Of a stretch of DNA of 64,000 nucleotides, positions 1-9,724 are shown in pieces (within the stretch, counting starts at the first letter, position 1; each line of letters opens with the position of its first letter). The stretch comes from Planctomycetota bacterium (GTDB taxonomy: Bacteria; Planctomycetota; Planctomycetia; Pirellulales; UBA1268). Both the position numbers and the translations under genes were made by a program. The stretch is taken from the NCBI GenBank assembly GCA_003669605.1, contig QWOP01000053.1, forward strand, positions 1 to 64,000, in the 5' to 3' direction. Under the pieces are notes generated by a model. That model ran no database searches. It had not been told where the DNA came from and saw only the letters and a program-made list of their open reading frames with translations.

Positions 1-3000
1 CGCCGCGCCTGCTCACGAAACAGCCTGTCCAAGGTCGCCGGCGGCCCGATATCGACGGCGGTATCGTTGAACTCGAACGTCACGCGATGGCGATCGGCGT
101 CGCTGAGCAGATCAAAAGAGTCAATCGCCACATCGGGGGCGTCTGCCACTTTGCTCAGGAGAGTTGACTCCGGGGGGGAGTGGGGCGCGCCGAGCCACCG
201 GGCAGCCAGTCCCGCGACCGTCGGGTGATCGAAGACGTCGCGGACCGACGCCGGGCAACCGAATCGCTCCCGGGCCCGTGCGACCAGTCGCATCGCCGCC
301 AGCGACATGCCGCCGACGGAAAAGAAATCGTCGTCACGCCCTGGCAGCCCGCGCCCAAGGACCTCTCTCCAGAGTTCAGCGATCGCCAGCTCATGGCCCT
401 TCAAAGGCACCTTTTCGACCGGATCGTCTCCCACACCCACGACTGGCACGTCGCTGGTGAATCGCTCGAGTTGTCCTCGATCGATCTTGCCGTTGAGCGT
501 GAGTGGTAAGGCATCGAGGATTCCGATCCGTTCGGGAATCATCGCCGCTGACAAACGCGCCGCGAGCCACGTTTTCAGCTCAGCCAGGAGGATCGTCCTC
601 CCCGCAGCCGGCACCACGTACGCCACCAGGGACCAGTCGCCCGCGCTCTCCTGACGGGCAACGACGGCGGCCTCCGCGACTCCCGGATGCCCAGCGAGGA
701 CCACCTCGACCTCATCGGGCTCGACGCGGTGACCGCGGATCTTCACCTGCCGGTCGGCACGGCCGAGGTATTCAAGAAGGCCATCGGCCCGCCATCTCCC
801 CACGTCACCGCTGCGGTAGAGACGCCCGCCTGGCTCGGTAGCGAAGGGATCCGCCACGAACCGCTCAGCCGTGAGGTCGGCCCGGCCTGCGTAGCCGCGT
901 GCCAGGCATATTCCACCAATCCAGATCTCGCCGGCCACCCCCACCGGCACCGGCTCCAGCGCCGGGTCGAGCAGACGGATCAACGCTCCGGCAATCGGAC
1001 AACCAATCGGGGGGAGATCGGGCCAAGCGGCCGGGGAGCCAGTGAGCAAGTGCGACGCGACGACGTGGCTTTCAGTGGGGCCGTACTGGTTCCAAAGGAT
1101 GCAGCCGGGGATCATCGCGAAGAACTCACGGATCGCCACGCCGATCCGGAGCTGCTCGCCGGCGACGATCACCTCGCGAAGCGACGATGGGATGCGGCCG
1201 GTCGCCAAGCCCGCCAGAGCGAGATGCTCAAGGACCGCCACCGGCAGAAACACCCGCTCCACGCCCTCCTCGATGACAAGCGTCAGAAGCACCACCGGAT
1301 CGAGCCGGGCTTCCTCCGGCACGATCACCAGTTCTCCTCCCGAAAGCCAGGTCGAGAACATCTCCTGGAATGAGACGTCGAAACCGGCACTGGCAAACTG
1401 CAGCGTGCGGGCCCCACCTCCCACTGCGGAGAGACGGCACTGCCAGGCGATGAGGTTTTCAAGTGGCCCCACCGGCATCTCGACCCCCTTCGGGGTGCCG
1501 GTCGACCCCGACGTGAAGAGCAGATAGGCCAGTTGATCAGCCCGCGTCGCCCGCGGCAGGATCGCCTCTCGGTCCGGCACCTGCTCATCGATGTCGATTC
1601 GCAGCGTCGCCGGCTGAGAACATCCTGGCGGGAGCCGGGTATGCAGCGTTGCTACCAGTGCCGCCAACTGACCGTCGGTGACGACAATCCCACATCCAGC
1701 AATCGCCACCATCGTGGCGAGGCGTTCGATGGGGAGCGTCGGATCGAGGGGGACATATCCGCCCCCCGCCGCGAGCACTCCGAGAATCGCCGCAGGGAGC
1801 TCCAGGGAGCGGGGCAGGCAGATGGCCACCGGTTTGTCGGCCGCCACGCCCGCGCGGCACAGTCGCGCCGCCAGCCGCGAGGCATGCTCGTCGAGGTCGC
1901 GGTAACTCCAGGTGCCGCCGGCCGATGTCACCGCGGCGGCGTCAGGAGTCGCGGCCACCTGTTTGCGAAAGCGCTCGATCAGGCTGCCAGCGTGCGCGGA
2001 GGGCTCCGCGAAAAGAGCCGCGTCAACGATCAACCGTTGTCGCTCCTGCTCGTCGAGCAGCCTGGCGCGCGAGACTGGCTCCGAGGGAGCATCGAGGAGC
2101 GATCGGAGAAAGTTAGAGAAGGATGTGCCAAACGCGGCGATAGTGGCGTCGTCGAACAGGCGCCGATCGTACTCAAACGCCCCCCGCAGCCCTTCGCCAT
2201 CCGCTTCGAGGAACAACGTGAGATCAAACTTCGACGTCCCGGTGTCAACGGCGACTGGCTCCATGGCCACGCCGGCAAACGACAGTGGAGAAACACGCGC
2301 CGGCGTGAACACGAAGAGCGTGTTCACGATCGGCTTTCGTTCCCTGGTCCGCTCCCCGGCGGTTGCCAACACAATCTCGTCGAACGGCAGCCCCCTCTGG
2401 CCGACGGCAGCCAGGAACGTCTTCCTCACCCGGCTGACGAGTTCCGTGAACGGCTCTCGGGAAGCCCCGCTGGCATCGTTCCACCGCACCCGCACTGGAA
2501 GCGTGTTGAGATAGCAGTTGACCGATTTCTGGAGTTCGAGCGTGCAGCGCAGGGTGACGGGCGTACCGACGATGACATCGTCGCTGCCGGTCACACGGTG
2601 GAGCCAGGCGTGGAAGGCGGCCAAGAAGACTTGGAATGCTGTCGCCCCTGTCTCCCGGGCTAGGCAGAGGAGGGGCTCGCGCAGATTTCCCGCGATATCG
2701 AATCTGTGCAGTCCGCCGAGCTGGCCGATCGGGCCTGCCTGCGGCGCACGGCTTCCCAGCCTCGGCCAGGGCAAGTCACCGTCGGCGCCAGCCAATTCCT
2801 CCCGCCAAAACCTCGCACAGCGATCCCTCTCCGCGGCATCGGGTTCGGGCAGCCAGGCCGGGGCGAGCGCCACCGTCTCCGACGCATCGAGCGTCTCTTC
2901 CACCTCCGGCCGCGCGAGCTCACGGAGGAGCAGATGGATCGACCACTCGTCGATGATCGCGTGGTGGAACGTGAGCAGAAGAACGCCATGGGGGGCGGCG

Positions 3001-3812
3001 GCAGGAAAGAGCGTCGCCCGCCACAGCGGCGCCGTCGCAAGATCAAACGGCACCCGGGCATGCAGCTCAAGCGCCCGCTCGAGTGACGATGCATCGACCG
3101 TCGGCTCCTCCGACCAAGGCAATTCCAACGCCGCCGCCGGGAGGATCTGCTGCACCAGGCCGTTCGGAGCGTTGATCAGGCCACTGCGCAGCGCCGGATG
3201 CCGCTGGAGCGTTCGGCGGAGAGCCAACCGGAACCGCCCCCAGTCGATAGCGTCCCCCGCCCGGAAGGCGAATGACTGGTTGTAGGTGGCCCGATCAGGA
3301 ATGATCGAGTCGAGCAGCCAGATCCCCCGCTGGGCGGGGAGAGCGGGGATCCGATCGGGATCCCGCAGCCTCTCTGGTGAGATCCCCGCAGCCAGTTGCG
3401 GCGGCGGCTGCGGCCGATCAGATCCGCGGGCGATCAGCGCCTCGAGAGTCGCTGCTAAGTCGGCGATTTCCGGGTGCTCGAAAACCAGCTGCACTGGAAG
3501 GCGGATGCCGAACTGCCGTTGGATCTCGGCCACGAGGCGCATCGCGTGCAGCGAGTGCCCCCCCATGTCGAAGAAGCGCGCTCCCCGCGGGACTTGGTCG
3601 ACGTGCAGAATCGCCTGCCAGATGCCGGCCAGTCTTTCCTCGGTGCCGGGGCGGAGGGCGTCGGGAGAGGAAACTCTGCCTCCATCGTCACCGTCCGGGA
3701 CAGCGGCGGCACCATCGAGACGACGCACAAGGCCGCGGGGACGGAGCCCTTCCTCTGGTGACGGCTCGGCCGTCTGCTTTCCGGGGGGGCGGTGGATTGG
3801 CAAGTCGGCCAT
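1..3812 (-). CDS. Non-ribosomal peptide synthetase, 3' end outside window
   Basis: One unbroken minus-strand frame runs from an ATG at 3812 to the left edge (1270 codons, no stop), so only the N-terminal part is present. Domain order read from the translation: a carrier (T) domain near residue 80 with the Ser-bearing motif FFDMGGHSL; a condensation (C) domain with active-site motif HHAIIDEW near residue 280; an adenylation (A) domain with LLFTSGSTGTPKG near 760, NQYGPTES near 910 and LTLNGKIDR near 1110; a second T domain with FFSVGGMSL near 1165 (Met in place of the usual His). The frame then goes straight into sequence typical of the start of another A domain (FNDTAV...LDRLFREQ). Predicted role: assembly of an unknown peptide. 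Starting with a T domain suggests the first unit is loaded by another protein. The divergent PPTase at 3930 would activate the carrier domains. Substrates cannot be predicted safely. Confidence 0.93.
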   Translation of the reverse strand, partial: MADLPIHRPPGKQTAEPSPEEGLRPRGLVRRLDGAAAVPDGDDGGRVSSPDALRPGTEERLAGIWQAILHVDQVPRGARFFDMGGHSLHAMRLVAEIQRQFGIRLPVQLVFEHPEIADLAATLEALIARGSDRPQPPPQLAAGISPERLRDPDRIPALPAQRGIWLLDSIIPDRATYNQSFAFRAGDAIDWGRFRLALRRTLQRHPALRSGLINAPNGLVQQILPAAALELPWSEEPTVDASSLERALELHARVPFDLATAPLWRATLFPAAAPHGVLLLTFHHAIIDEWSIHLLLRELARPEVEETLDASETVALAPAWLPEPDAAERDRCARFWREELAGADGDLPWPRLGSRAPQAGPIGQLGGLHRFDIAGNLREPLLCLARETGATAFQVFLAAFHAWLHRVTGSDDVIVGTPVTLRCTLELQKSVNCYLNTLPVRVRWNDASGASREPFTELVSRVRKTFLAAVGQRGLPFDEIVLATAGERTRERKPIVNTLFVFTPARVSPLSFAGVAMEPVAVDTGTSKFDLTLFLEADGEGLRGAFEYDRRLFDDATIAAFGTSFSNFLRSLLDAPSEPVSRARLLDEQERQRLIVDAALFAEPSAHAGSLIERFRKQVAATPDAAAVTSAGGTWSYRDLDEHASRLAARLCRAGVAADKPVAICLPRSLELPAAILGVLAAGGGYVPLDPTLPIERLATMVAIAGCGIVVTDGQLAALVATLHTRLPPGCSQPATLRIDIDEQVPDREAILPRATRADQLAYLLFTSGSTGTPKGVEMPVGPLENLIAWQCRLSAVGGGARTLQFASAGFDVSFQEMFSTWLSGGELVIVPEEARLDPVVLLTLVIEEGVERVFLPVAVLEHLALAGLATGRIPSSLREVIVAGEQLRIGVAIREFFAMIPGCILWNQYGPTESHVVASHLLTGSPAAWPDLPPIGCPIAGALIRLLDPALEPVPVGVAGEIWIGGICLARGYAGRADLTAERFVADPFATEPGGRLYRSGDVGRWRADGLLEYLGRADRQVKIRGHRVEPDEVEVVLAGHPGVAEAAVVARQESAGDWSLVAYVVPAAGRTILLAELKTWLAARLSAAMIPERIGILDALPLTLNGKIDRGQLERFTSDVPVVGVGDDPVEKVPLKGHELAIAELWREVLGRGLPGRDDDFFSVGGMSLAAMRLVARARERFGCPASVRDVFDHPTVAGLAARWLGAPHSPPESTLLSKVADAPDVAIDSFDLLSDADRHRVTFEFNDTAVDIGPPATLDRLFREQAR

Positions 3813-3929
3813 GCTTCGTGGAGGAGCTCTCTCTCGTGGGGCTCGAATTATGGGCCACCGACCGCCGAAAATGAAGTTGCTATTCTTTATTTTTACTCGA
3901 GCAACCGCTCCGGATGGCACGATGATGCC
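3813..3929. promoter_or_regulatory. Divergent intergenic region, NRPS / PPTase
   Basis: The 117 bases between the two divergent starts contain the only markedly AT-rich stretch nearby (about 3868-3898), in a region otherwise near 65% GC. A divergent promoter is the natural reading. No confident -35/-10 pair could be assigned. Confidence 0.4.
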
Positions 3930-4841
3930 ATGCCGCCGACCGATCGAGCCCCACACACCATGGCCGTCATTGCAGACCATTCTCTCCGCTGCGAAACCTG
4001 GATCGCGGACTGCGATGCCTGGGATGCGGCGGTCTTTCTGTCGTCCCTGTCAGAAGACGAACATGCCCGCGCGGCCCGGTTTCACTTTCCCCAGGACCGC
4101 AAGCGGTTTGTCGTCCGCCGCGGTCTGCTGCGCCGGCTCCTCGGCCAGCGACTGGCGATTCCTGCCAAAGAAGTGCCGCTCGCGGCCGGCCACGCAGGGA
4201 AGCCGTTGCTCATTCCTCCCCCGGGGGACAAGGGGACTTGGCCCCAATTCAATCTCGCCCGATCTGGCAGCCTGACTCTCTACGCGCTGCGGGGTCCCGG
4301 CAGCGGCCCGGCAGCCGCAGAGAGTCAGGCAATCGGCGTCGATCTCGAACGGGTCGATTCCGGTACGCGAACGATCACCGACCTCCGCCGCGTGGCAGCC
4401 CACTTCGCCACCGAAGAGGCAGCGCTGATCGCGCGGCTCCCCGATCCCGAGGCGGCAGCGGCGTTCTACCGCTGTTGGACCTGCAAGGAAGCGTGCCTCA
4501 AATGTCTCGGCTGTGGGATCGGATCGGACGGGCCGAGCCTTGCCGACATCGTGATCCGCTGGGAGGAGAGCCCGTCACCAGGCAAGCGCTGCACCGCCCG
4601 CGGCACATGGGCTACCGGCGGGCTTGCCTGGAGCCTGCTCTGTTTTTCACCGACCGACGGCCACGCTGCCGCCGTGGCGCTGCCGGCGTGCGACGGTGCC
4701 ACTGCCGCCACCGACGGTGACACCTTTGACATCCATCTCGCTTGGCTGGTCGCTGTTTCCGGCGACCAGCCGACCGTCCATGCCCGGTCGGTCAGCCCCG
4801 CGGCCGGACTGCCCCCTGGACCCGGCCCGGGAGCCCCATGA
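3930..4841 (+). CDS. Sfp-type 4'-phosphopantetheinyl transferase
   Basis: Predicted to transfer phosphopantetheine from CoA to the active Ser of carrier domains. The 303-aa product has both family signatures: GVDLE (136-140) and WTCKEACLKCLG (183-194), which carry the Mg-binding acidic residues and the catalytic Lys. A basic CoA-binding segment (DRKRFVVRRGLLR) lies near residue 56. It is divergent from the NRPS, which fits a dedicated activating enzyme. Neither ATG at 3930 nor the one at 3960 has a clear Shine-Dalgarno site. I chose 3930 because it leaves the AT-rich promoter upstream; an in-frame ATG at 3792 would start inside the NRPS and is unlikely. The last 50 bases overlap the 3' end of the convergent argG. 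Confidence 0.9.
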   Translation: MPPTDRAPHTMAVIADHSLRCETWIADCDAWDAAVFLSSLSEDEHARAARFHFPQDRKRFVVRRGLLRRLLGQRLAIPAKEVPLAAGHAGKPLLIPPPGDKGTWPQFNLARSGSLTLYALRGPGSGPAAAESQAIGVDLERVDSGTRTITDLRRVAAHFATEEAALIARLPDPEAAAAFYRCWTCKEACLKCLGCGIGSDGPSLADIVIRWEESPSPGKRCTARGTWATGGLAWSLLCFSPTDGHAAAVALPACDGATAATDGDTFDIHLAWLVAVSGDQPTVHARSVSPAAGLPPGPGPGAP

Positions 4842-6042
4842 TCCGCAGGAAGCCCTCGGCGTCGGTCTGGTCATAGTTGCCGCCGCCCCCCTCCATCGAC
4901 GCGATGGCCGCATCGTAGAGGCTGTTGGGACTGGTGCGGCTCTTGACGAGCATATTCCCCTTGTAGAGGTTGATTTCCACGCTGCCCGTAACCGGCTTTT
5001 GGGCCTCGCAGATGAAGGCCGAAAGCGCATCCATTTTCGCGCAGTACCAGAAGCCGTAATAGACCATCTCCGCCACTTCCGGCGCGATCCGGTCGCGGAG
5101 ATGAACTAGGTCGCGGTCGAGGGTCAACTGCTCCACCAGCCGGTGTGCTTCGTAGAGGAGCGTCATACCCGGCGCCTCATAGACGCCGCGGCTCTTCATG
5201 CCGACGAAGCGGTTCTCCACGATGTCGCTGCGGCCGATGCCATGGCGACCGCCGATGGCATTGAGCTCCAGCACCATTTCGTGGGCCTTGAGAGTCTTGC
5301 CGTTGACCCGCACCGGCACGCCCGACTCGAAATCGATCCGCACCGTCTCCGGCGTGTCGGGGGCCTGCTGCGGCGAGACGGTCATGCCAAACTCGACCAG
5401 CGCAAAGCCGTCGGTGGTCATCTCCTCAAGCAGCCCCGCTTCGTAACTGGTGTGCAGGCAGTTCTCGTCGGAACTGTAGGGCTTTCCCTTGGAGGCCTTC
5501 ACGGGGATAGCGCGGGCCTCGCAGTATTCGATCAGCTCGGTGCGGCCGGGGAAGGCCTCGCGAAACTCGCGGATCCGCCATGGGGCAAGAACCTGGATCC
5601 TCGGATCGATCGCTTCGGCGGCGAGTTGGAAACGGCACTGGTCATTCCCCTTGCCGGTGGCACCGTGGGCATAGACCGTCGCCCCCTCCCGGTGGGCGAT
5701 ATCGACACACACCTTGGAGATCAGCGGCCGGGCGATCGATGTGCCGAGCAGGTAGGTACCCTCGTAGCGGGCCTGCCACTGCATCACCGGGAAGGCGAAA
5801 TCGCGGCAGAGTTCCTCGCGGACATCGACGATCATCGACTTGATCGCGCCGCAGGTGCGTGCCTTGGCAAGGATCGCTTCCCGGTCCTCGCAGGGCTGGC
5901 CCAAGTCGACGTAGACGGCAATCACGTCGTAGCCGCGTTCAATCAGCCACCCCAAAATCACCGATGTGTCGAGGCCACCCGAATACGCCAGCACGCACTT
6001 CGTCCGCATTCCATTCACCTCAAGAGGATCTGTCGATTCCAT
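4792..6042 (-). CDS. argG: Argininosuccinate synthase
   Basis: Catalyses the ATP-dependent joining of citrulline and aspartate in arginine biosynthesis. The 416-aa protein has the N-type ATP pyrophosphatase loop AYSGGLDTS (19-27) and conserved segments including YAHGATGKGNDQCRF, SSDENCLHTSYE and YNKGN-like LYKGNML. ATG at 6042 gives a short leader; an internal ATG (M12, MRTKCVLAYSGG) is an equally plausible start. It lies 21 bases downstream of pyk on the same strand, so it is probably co-transcribed. The 3' end overlaps the convergent PPTase gene by 50 bases, and the extra C-terminal residues after the conserved core lie in that overlap. Confidence 0.97.
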   Translation of the reverse strand: MESTDPLEVNGMRTKCVLAYSGGLDTSVILGWLIERGYDVIAVYVDLGQPCEDREAILAKARTCGAIKSMIVDVREELCRDFAFPVMQWQARYEGTYLLGTSIARPLISKVCVDIAHREGATVYAHGATGKGNDQCRFQLAAEAIDPRIQVLAPWRIREFREAFPGRTELIEYCEARAIPVKASKGKPYSSDENCLHTSYEAGLLEEMTTDGFALVEFGMTVSPQQAPDTPETVRIDFESGVPVRVNGKTLKAHEMVLELNAIGGRHGIGRSDIVENRFVGMKSRGVYEAPGMTLLYEAHRLVEQLTLDRDLVHLRDRIAPEVAEMVYYGFWYCAKMDALSAFICEAQKPVTGSVEINLYKGNMLVKSRTSPNSLYDAAIASMEGGGGNYDQTDAEGFLRIMGLPGRVQGAVRPRG

Positions 6043-6063
6043 ATCAACTCAGTCACACTCCGG

Positions 6064-7650
6064 TCACACTTCCTGGACCAGGGCCATATTATGCCCCCCC
6101 GTCCCAAAACCAACTCCTGCCACCAGCACAATCCGGTCCCCCTTGTGGAGACGCCCCTCGCGGAGGCCCCAGGCGGTGACGTGTGCGAGGAGTTTGTTGA
6201 CGTCAGCTGACACGGTGCCGGCCAGCGGCGTGACGCCCCAATAGAGCGCCATTTGCCGGAGCGTTGCAACACTGTCACTGACTCCCACGGTGGGCACAGC
6301 TCCGCGGCGCTTGGAGCGGGCGATGGCCGTGACTCCGGTGCGGCTGGCGACCACGAGCAGCTTGGCCCCCAGTTCGGCGGCGATCCGACTGGCGCCGTCA
6401 ACCACCGCCTGCGTGATCGGGTGCAAGCCCTCGGCGAGGACTTCGGGGCTGGTCATGTCGATGGCGGCAGCCAGTCTCGGCACGCGCTGCCGTTCCTCAA
6501 GCGACCGCATCCGGTCGGCGAGGTACTGCGATTCGGTGGCACCGGCGATCCGTCGCATCATCTCCACCGCCAGCCGGGGATGGTCGCCGATCGCCGTCTC
6601 CCCGGAGAGCATGCAGGCGTCGGCTCCGTCGAGGATGGCATTGGCGACATCGGTCGCCTCGGCCCGGGTCGGCCGGCGGGAGTGCTGCATGCTGTCGAGC
6701 ATCTGCGTGGCCACGATCACCGGCTTCTGGTAGCGGCGGCCGGCGAGGATGATCTGCTTCTGGACCATCGGCATCGTGGCCACGTCGATCTCCACACCAA
6801 GATCGCCGCGGGCCACCATCACCACATCGGCCGCCTCGCAAATCGCATCCATCGCCTCGACCGCCTCGCGCTTCTCGATCTTCGCTACCACCCGAGCCAC
6901 CGACCCCCGGGTCCGCAGCAACTCCTTCAGCAGCCGAACCTCCACTGGCGACCGCACAAATGAGAGGCTGACAAAATCGGCGCCGGCAGCGGCGGCCCAC
7001 TCGGCGTGCTTCCAGTCGGCAGCGCTCATCGCCGATACCGACAGTTTCACCCCCGGAAGGTTGACTCCCTGCCGGCTGCGGACGGTGCCCCCCTGGACGA
7101 CGCGGCAGTCCACCTCGTCGCTGCGGCTGGCCTCGACGACGAGGGTGATGGTGCCGTCGGCGAGCATCACCGGGTCGCCGACGCGCAGTTCGTCGACCAA
7201 CGGGGCGTAGGTGGTCACAAAGGCGTCGGGGACCGCGGACTCCGTGCCGCGGACGAAGCGGATGAGCGATCCCTCGACGCACTCCACGGCACCGCCGGGC
7301 AGTTCGCCGAGGCGAATCTTCGGTCCGGCCAGATCAACGAGGACACCCACCGGGCGGGCCACGGCGTCCGACATCCGCCGGATCCGGTCGAGGGTCTCTT
7401 GGTGCTCGGGAACCGAGCCGTGGGCCATATTGAGCCGGAAGACATCGACCCCCGATTCGATCAATCCACGAAGTTGATCCTCGCCTCGGCAGGCCGGCCC
7501 CACGGTGGCGACGATCTTCGTCCGCACCAGATCTCCACCGGGTCGCTCGGCCCCGCTCCGCTCGGCGAGAAGAGAGCCTGCACCAGGCTGCCCCCCCCGT
7601 GCCGCGTCCTGCGAGGCATCGCGACCGGCTGGAAGGCTGGAATCGGACAT
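6064..7650 (-). CDS. pyk: Pyruvate kinase
   Basis: Converts phosphoenolpyruvate and ADP to pyruvate and ATP in glycolysis. The 528-aa product (from ATG 7650) shows the family core: TKIVATVGPAC, FRLNMAHG, the active-site Lys in VVAKIEKREA, MVARGDLGVEI and IVATQMLDSM, followed by the C-terminal allosteric-type domain. The roughly 40 residues before the core are a low-complexity extension. The frame is open further upstream to 7755, but that part lacks conservation signals. It is the first gene of a probable pyk-argG operon and is divergent from the SDR gene at 7807. Confidence 0.96.
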   Translation of the reverse strand: MSDSSLPAGRDASQDAARGGQPGAGSLLAERSGAERPGGDLVRTKIVATVGPACRGEDQLRGLIESGVDVFRLNMAHGSVPEHQETLDRIRRMSDAVARPVGVLVDLAGPKIRLGELPGGAVECVEGSLIRFVRGTESAVPDAFVTTYAPLVDELRVGDPVMLADGTITLVVEASRSDEVDCRVVQGGTVRSRQGVNLPGVKLSVSAMSAADWKHAEWAAAAGADFVSLSFVRSPVEVRLLKELLRTRGSVARVVAKIEKREAVEAMDAICEAADVVMVARGDLGVEIDVATMPMVQKQIILAGRRYQKPVIVATQMLDSMQHSRRPTRAEATDVANAILDGADACMLSGETAIGDHPRLAVEMMRRIAGATESQYLADRMRSLEERQRVPRLAAAIDMTSPEVLAEGLHPITQAVVDGASRIAAELGAKLLVVASRTGVTAIARSKRRGAVPTVGVSDSVATLRQMALYWGVTPLAGTVSADVNKLLAHVTAWGLREGRLHKGDRIVLVAGVGFGTGGHNMALVQEV

Positions 7651-7806
7651 GGGTGTCTCGCGATCTGGGGGGCTCGAGGAGAGCAGGGGGAAGAAAAACA
7701 AGGAATCGTGCGCGCATCGTACCCCGTGGATCGGCAGGTGTCCTCGTCGATCCAAGCGCCGTTTTCTGCCCCTCGTCCCGCTGTCTGAATTGATAGAATC
7801 GCTGCC

Positions 7807-8679
7807 ATGGCAGCGCGAATCGAAAGAAACCCAGCGTGGCAGGATCGACGGGTGATCGTCGCTGGCGGGACCACCGGCTTGGGGTTCGTGATCGCGACGG
7901 GTTTGGCTCGGGCCGGGGCCCGGCTGCTGATCGTCGGCCGTTCATCGGAGAGCGTCCGGCAGGCGCTGGCGGCGCTTCCGGGGTCGGATCAACCGGGTCG
8001 GATCCTGGGCTGTGCGGCCGATCTCTGTCGAGCGGGCGAGGGAGGGCGCGTCGTGGGGGAGGCGCTGGACCGCTTCGGCGGCGTGGACGACCTGTTTTTC
8101 TGCATCGGCCGATCAGGCAGAGCCCGGATCCTCGACACCCCAGCGGCGGCGATCGAAGAGGCGTTGGCCGCCAATCTGATCAGTGCGGTGGAGATCACCC
8201 GCGCCGCCGCCGCCGACATCGCTGCCGCCCGCGGCCACATGGTGTACATCGGCAGCCTGGCCGGAAAGCTCGTCACCCCATTCATGGGCCCCTACTGCGT
8301 CGCCAAGTCGGCGCTGGCTGCCTACGTCGATGCGGTGCGGATCGAAATCGCCCCCCGCGGTGCCCATGTGCTCTTGGTATCGCCAGGGCCGATCCGCAGG
8401 GTCACTGCGGGGCCGGCCTTGGGGCCCACCACCGACCGCTACGCCGACGAGGTGAGCGGGGCGGGGCTGCCCGAGGATGCCAACCTCCCTGGGGGGGGCG
8501 CGGGGCTTTCCCTTCTCGATCCCGAGCGGCTCACCGAGCGAATCTTCGAAGCCTGCCGGCAACGGACCGCCGAACTGGTCCTGCCCCGCCGGGCTGCACT
8601 GCTAGCCGGGATCATCCAGTGGTGCCCCAATTGGGGCCGCCGCCTGCTTGGGCGCCTCACCACGCGGTCGCCGGGTTGA
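7807..8679 (+). CDS. Short-chain dehydrogenase/reductase (SDR)
   Basis: Predicted NAD(P)-dependent oxidoreductase of unknown substrate. The 290-aa Rossmann protein has the cofactor loop GGTTGLG near residue 20, a catalytic Ser in IGSLAG (about 155), and the YxxxK pair in PYCVAKSAL (about 168-172), followed by VSPGPI. The Asn of the classical tetrad is present in the AANLI segment. Its C-terminal tail is basic (LLGRLTTRSPG) and may be amphipathic. It stands alone, with a 156-base divergent gap to pyk. Confidence 0.88.
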   Translation: MAARIERNPAWQDRRVIVAGGTTGLGFVIATGLARAGARLLIVGRSSESVRQALAALPGSDQPGRILGCAADLCRAGEGGRVVGEALDRFGGVDDLFFCIGRSGRARILDTPAAAIEEALAANLISAVEITRAAAADIAAARGHMVYIGSLAGKLVTPFMGPYCVAKSALAAYVDAVRIEIAPRGAHVLLVSPGPIRRVTAGPALGPTTDRYADEVSGAGLPEDANLPGGGAGLSLLDPERLTERIFEACRQRTAELVLPRRAALLAGIIQWCPNWGRRLLGRLTTRSPG

Positions 8680-8852
8680 CCCAAAGCCCCGCAACAGGGG
8701 CCGCTGAACTCGCTTTGACACACACGGGCAAAACGAGGACAGTCCCTCCCCTGGTTGCCCAGCCTCCCCACCATCCTCGGCCAAGCAGGCCCTTGCCGGG
8801 AGGATCGCTGCACACCGCATGCCCCACAGGGGCATCCACGAGGAGCCGCCCA

Positions 8853-9662
8853 ATGCCCCATACACCGTTCGTGTCGTACGCCCAAAATCTCGAAGACGTG
8901 ATGCTCTGGCGGGCGCTGGGGCACGTCGAGGGCGGCTTCTTCGTCGACATCGGTGGCGATCACCCCGAGGCGCTCTCGGTCACCAAGTCTTTTTCAGAGC
9001 GTGGCTGGCGGGGAATCAACGTCGAGCCGCTCCCCGACAAACATGCCGCCTTCACCGTCGCTCGGCCGCGGGATGTGAATCTTCGCAGCCTCGTCGGAGC
9101 GCGGGAGGGGGAGGGCCGATTCTGGCAATTCGGCACCAGCGATACCGGCTGTTCGACGATGGATGCCGACGTGGTCGCGCACCATGCCAGCCGCGGCGAG
9201 CTGCCCACCCGGGAGTGGGTGGTGCCGATGACCACGGTCGACCTGATCTGTGACCGCCACGCTCCAAACGACATCCACTTTCTCAAAGTTGATGTTGAGG
9301 GGGCCGAGGAGCAGGTCTTCGCGGGGATGAAGCTCTCCCGGCACCGCCCGTGGGTGATCGTGGCTGAAAGCATGCGCCCCGGCACGCAGGAACCGGCCCA
9401 CGGTCCGTGGGAGCCGCTGCTCACCGGCCGCGGATACCAGTTTGTCTACGCCGATGGGCTCAATCGCTTCTATCTTGCCGACGAGCGCGCCGATCTGCGG
9501 AAGGCATTCCTCTATCCTCCCAATGTCTTTGACCGGTTTCTCCTCTCGGGCTGCGAACACCAGTGCGGCATGGTGCACCGCCATCTGCGAAATCGCTGGC
9601 GACTGCGGCCCCGCTGGTTCACTGCCAAAAGTCGTCAGGCTGCTCCCAGCCGCCGGGGGTGA
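8853..9662 (+). CDS. FkbM-family SAM-dependent methyltransferase
   Basis: The 269-aa product carries an FkbM-type fold: [15 protein letters not shown], the SAM-binding loop [15 protein letters not shown], a post-loop acidic INVEPLPD, and [14 protein letters not shown], the usual C-terminal catalytic-region signature. Such enzymes O-methylate sugars or natural products; the substrate here is unknown. The start is well supported by AGGAG at 8841-8845, seven bases before the ATG. The 173 bases between the SDR gene and this start hold nothing recognisable. xylA follows after 62 bases. Confidence 0.88.
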   Translation: MPHTPFVSYAQNLEDVMLWRALGHVEGGFFVDIGGDHPEALSVTKSFSERGWRGINVEPLPDKHAAFTVARPRDVNLRSLVGAREGEGRFWQFGTSDTGCSTMDADVVAHHASRGELPTREWVVPMTTVDLICDRHAPNDIHFLKVDVEGAEEQVFAGMKLSRHRPWVIVAESMRPGTQEPAHGPWEPLLTGRGYQFVYADGLNRFYLADERADLRKAFLYPPNVFDRFLLSGCEHQCGMVHRHLRNRWRLRPRWFTAKSRQAAPSRRG

Positions 9663-9724
9663 CGCGTCTGCCGCCTTGCGGATACATTTCTAAAAAGTCC
9701 CCATTCCCAGAGGAGAGCACGGTT

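Noticed and set aside
223-1530. Specificity code of the NRPS adenylation domain
   Set aside because: Some pocket residues can be guessed by eye (Asp, Val, Gln at the first positions), but without an alignment a substrate call would be unreliable.
1533-2663. Long plus-strand open frame of 376 codons
   Set aside because: It is antisense to the NRPS adenylation domain, whose motifs are all in the minus frame; the plus translation is Arg/Gly-rich and featureless.
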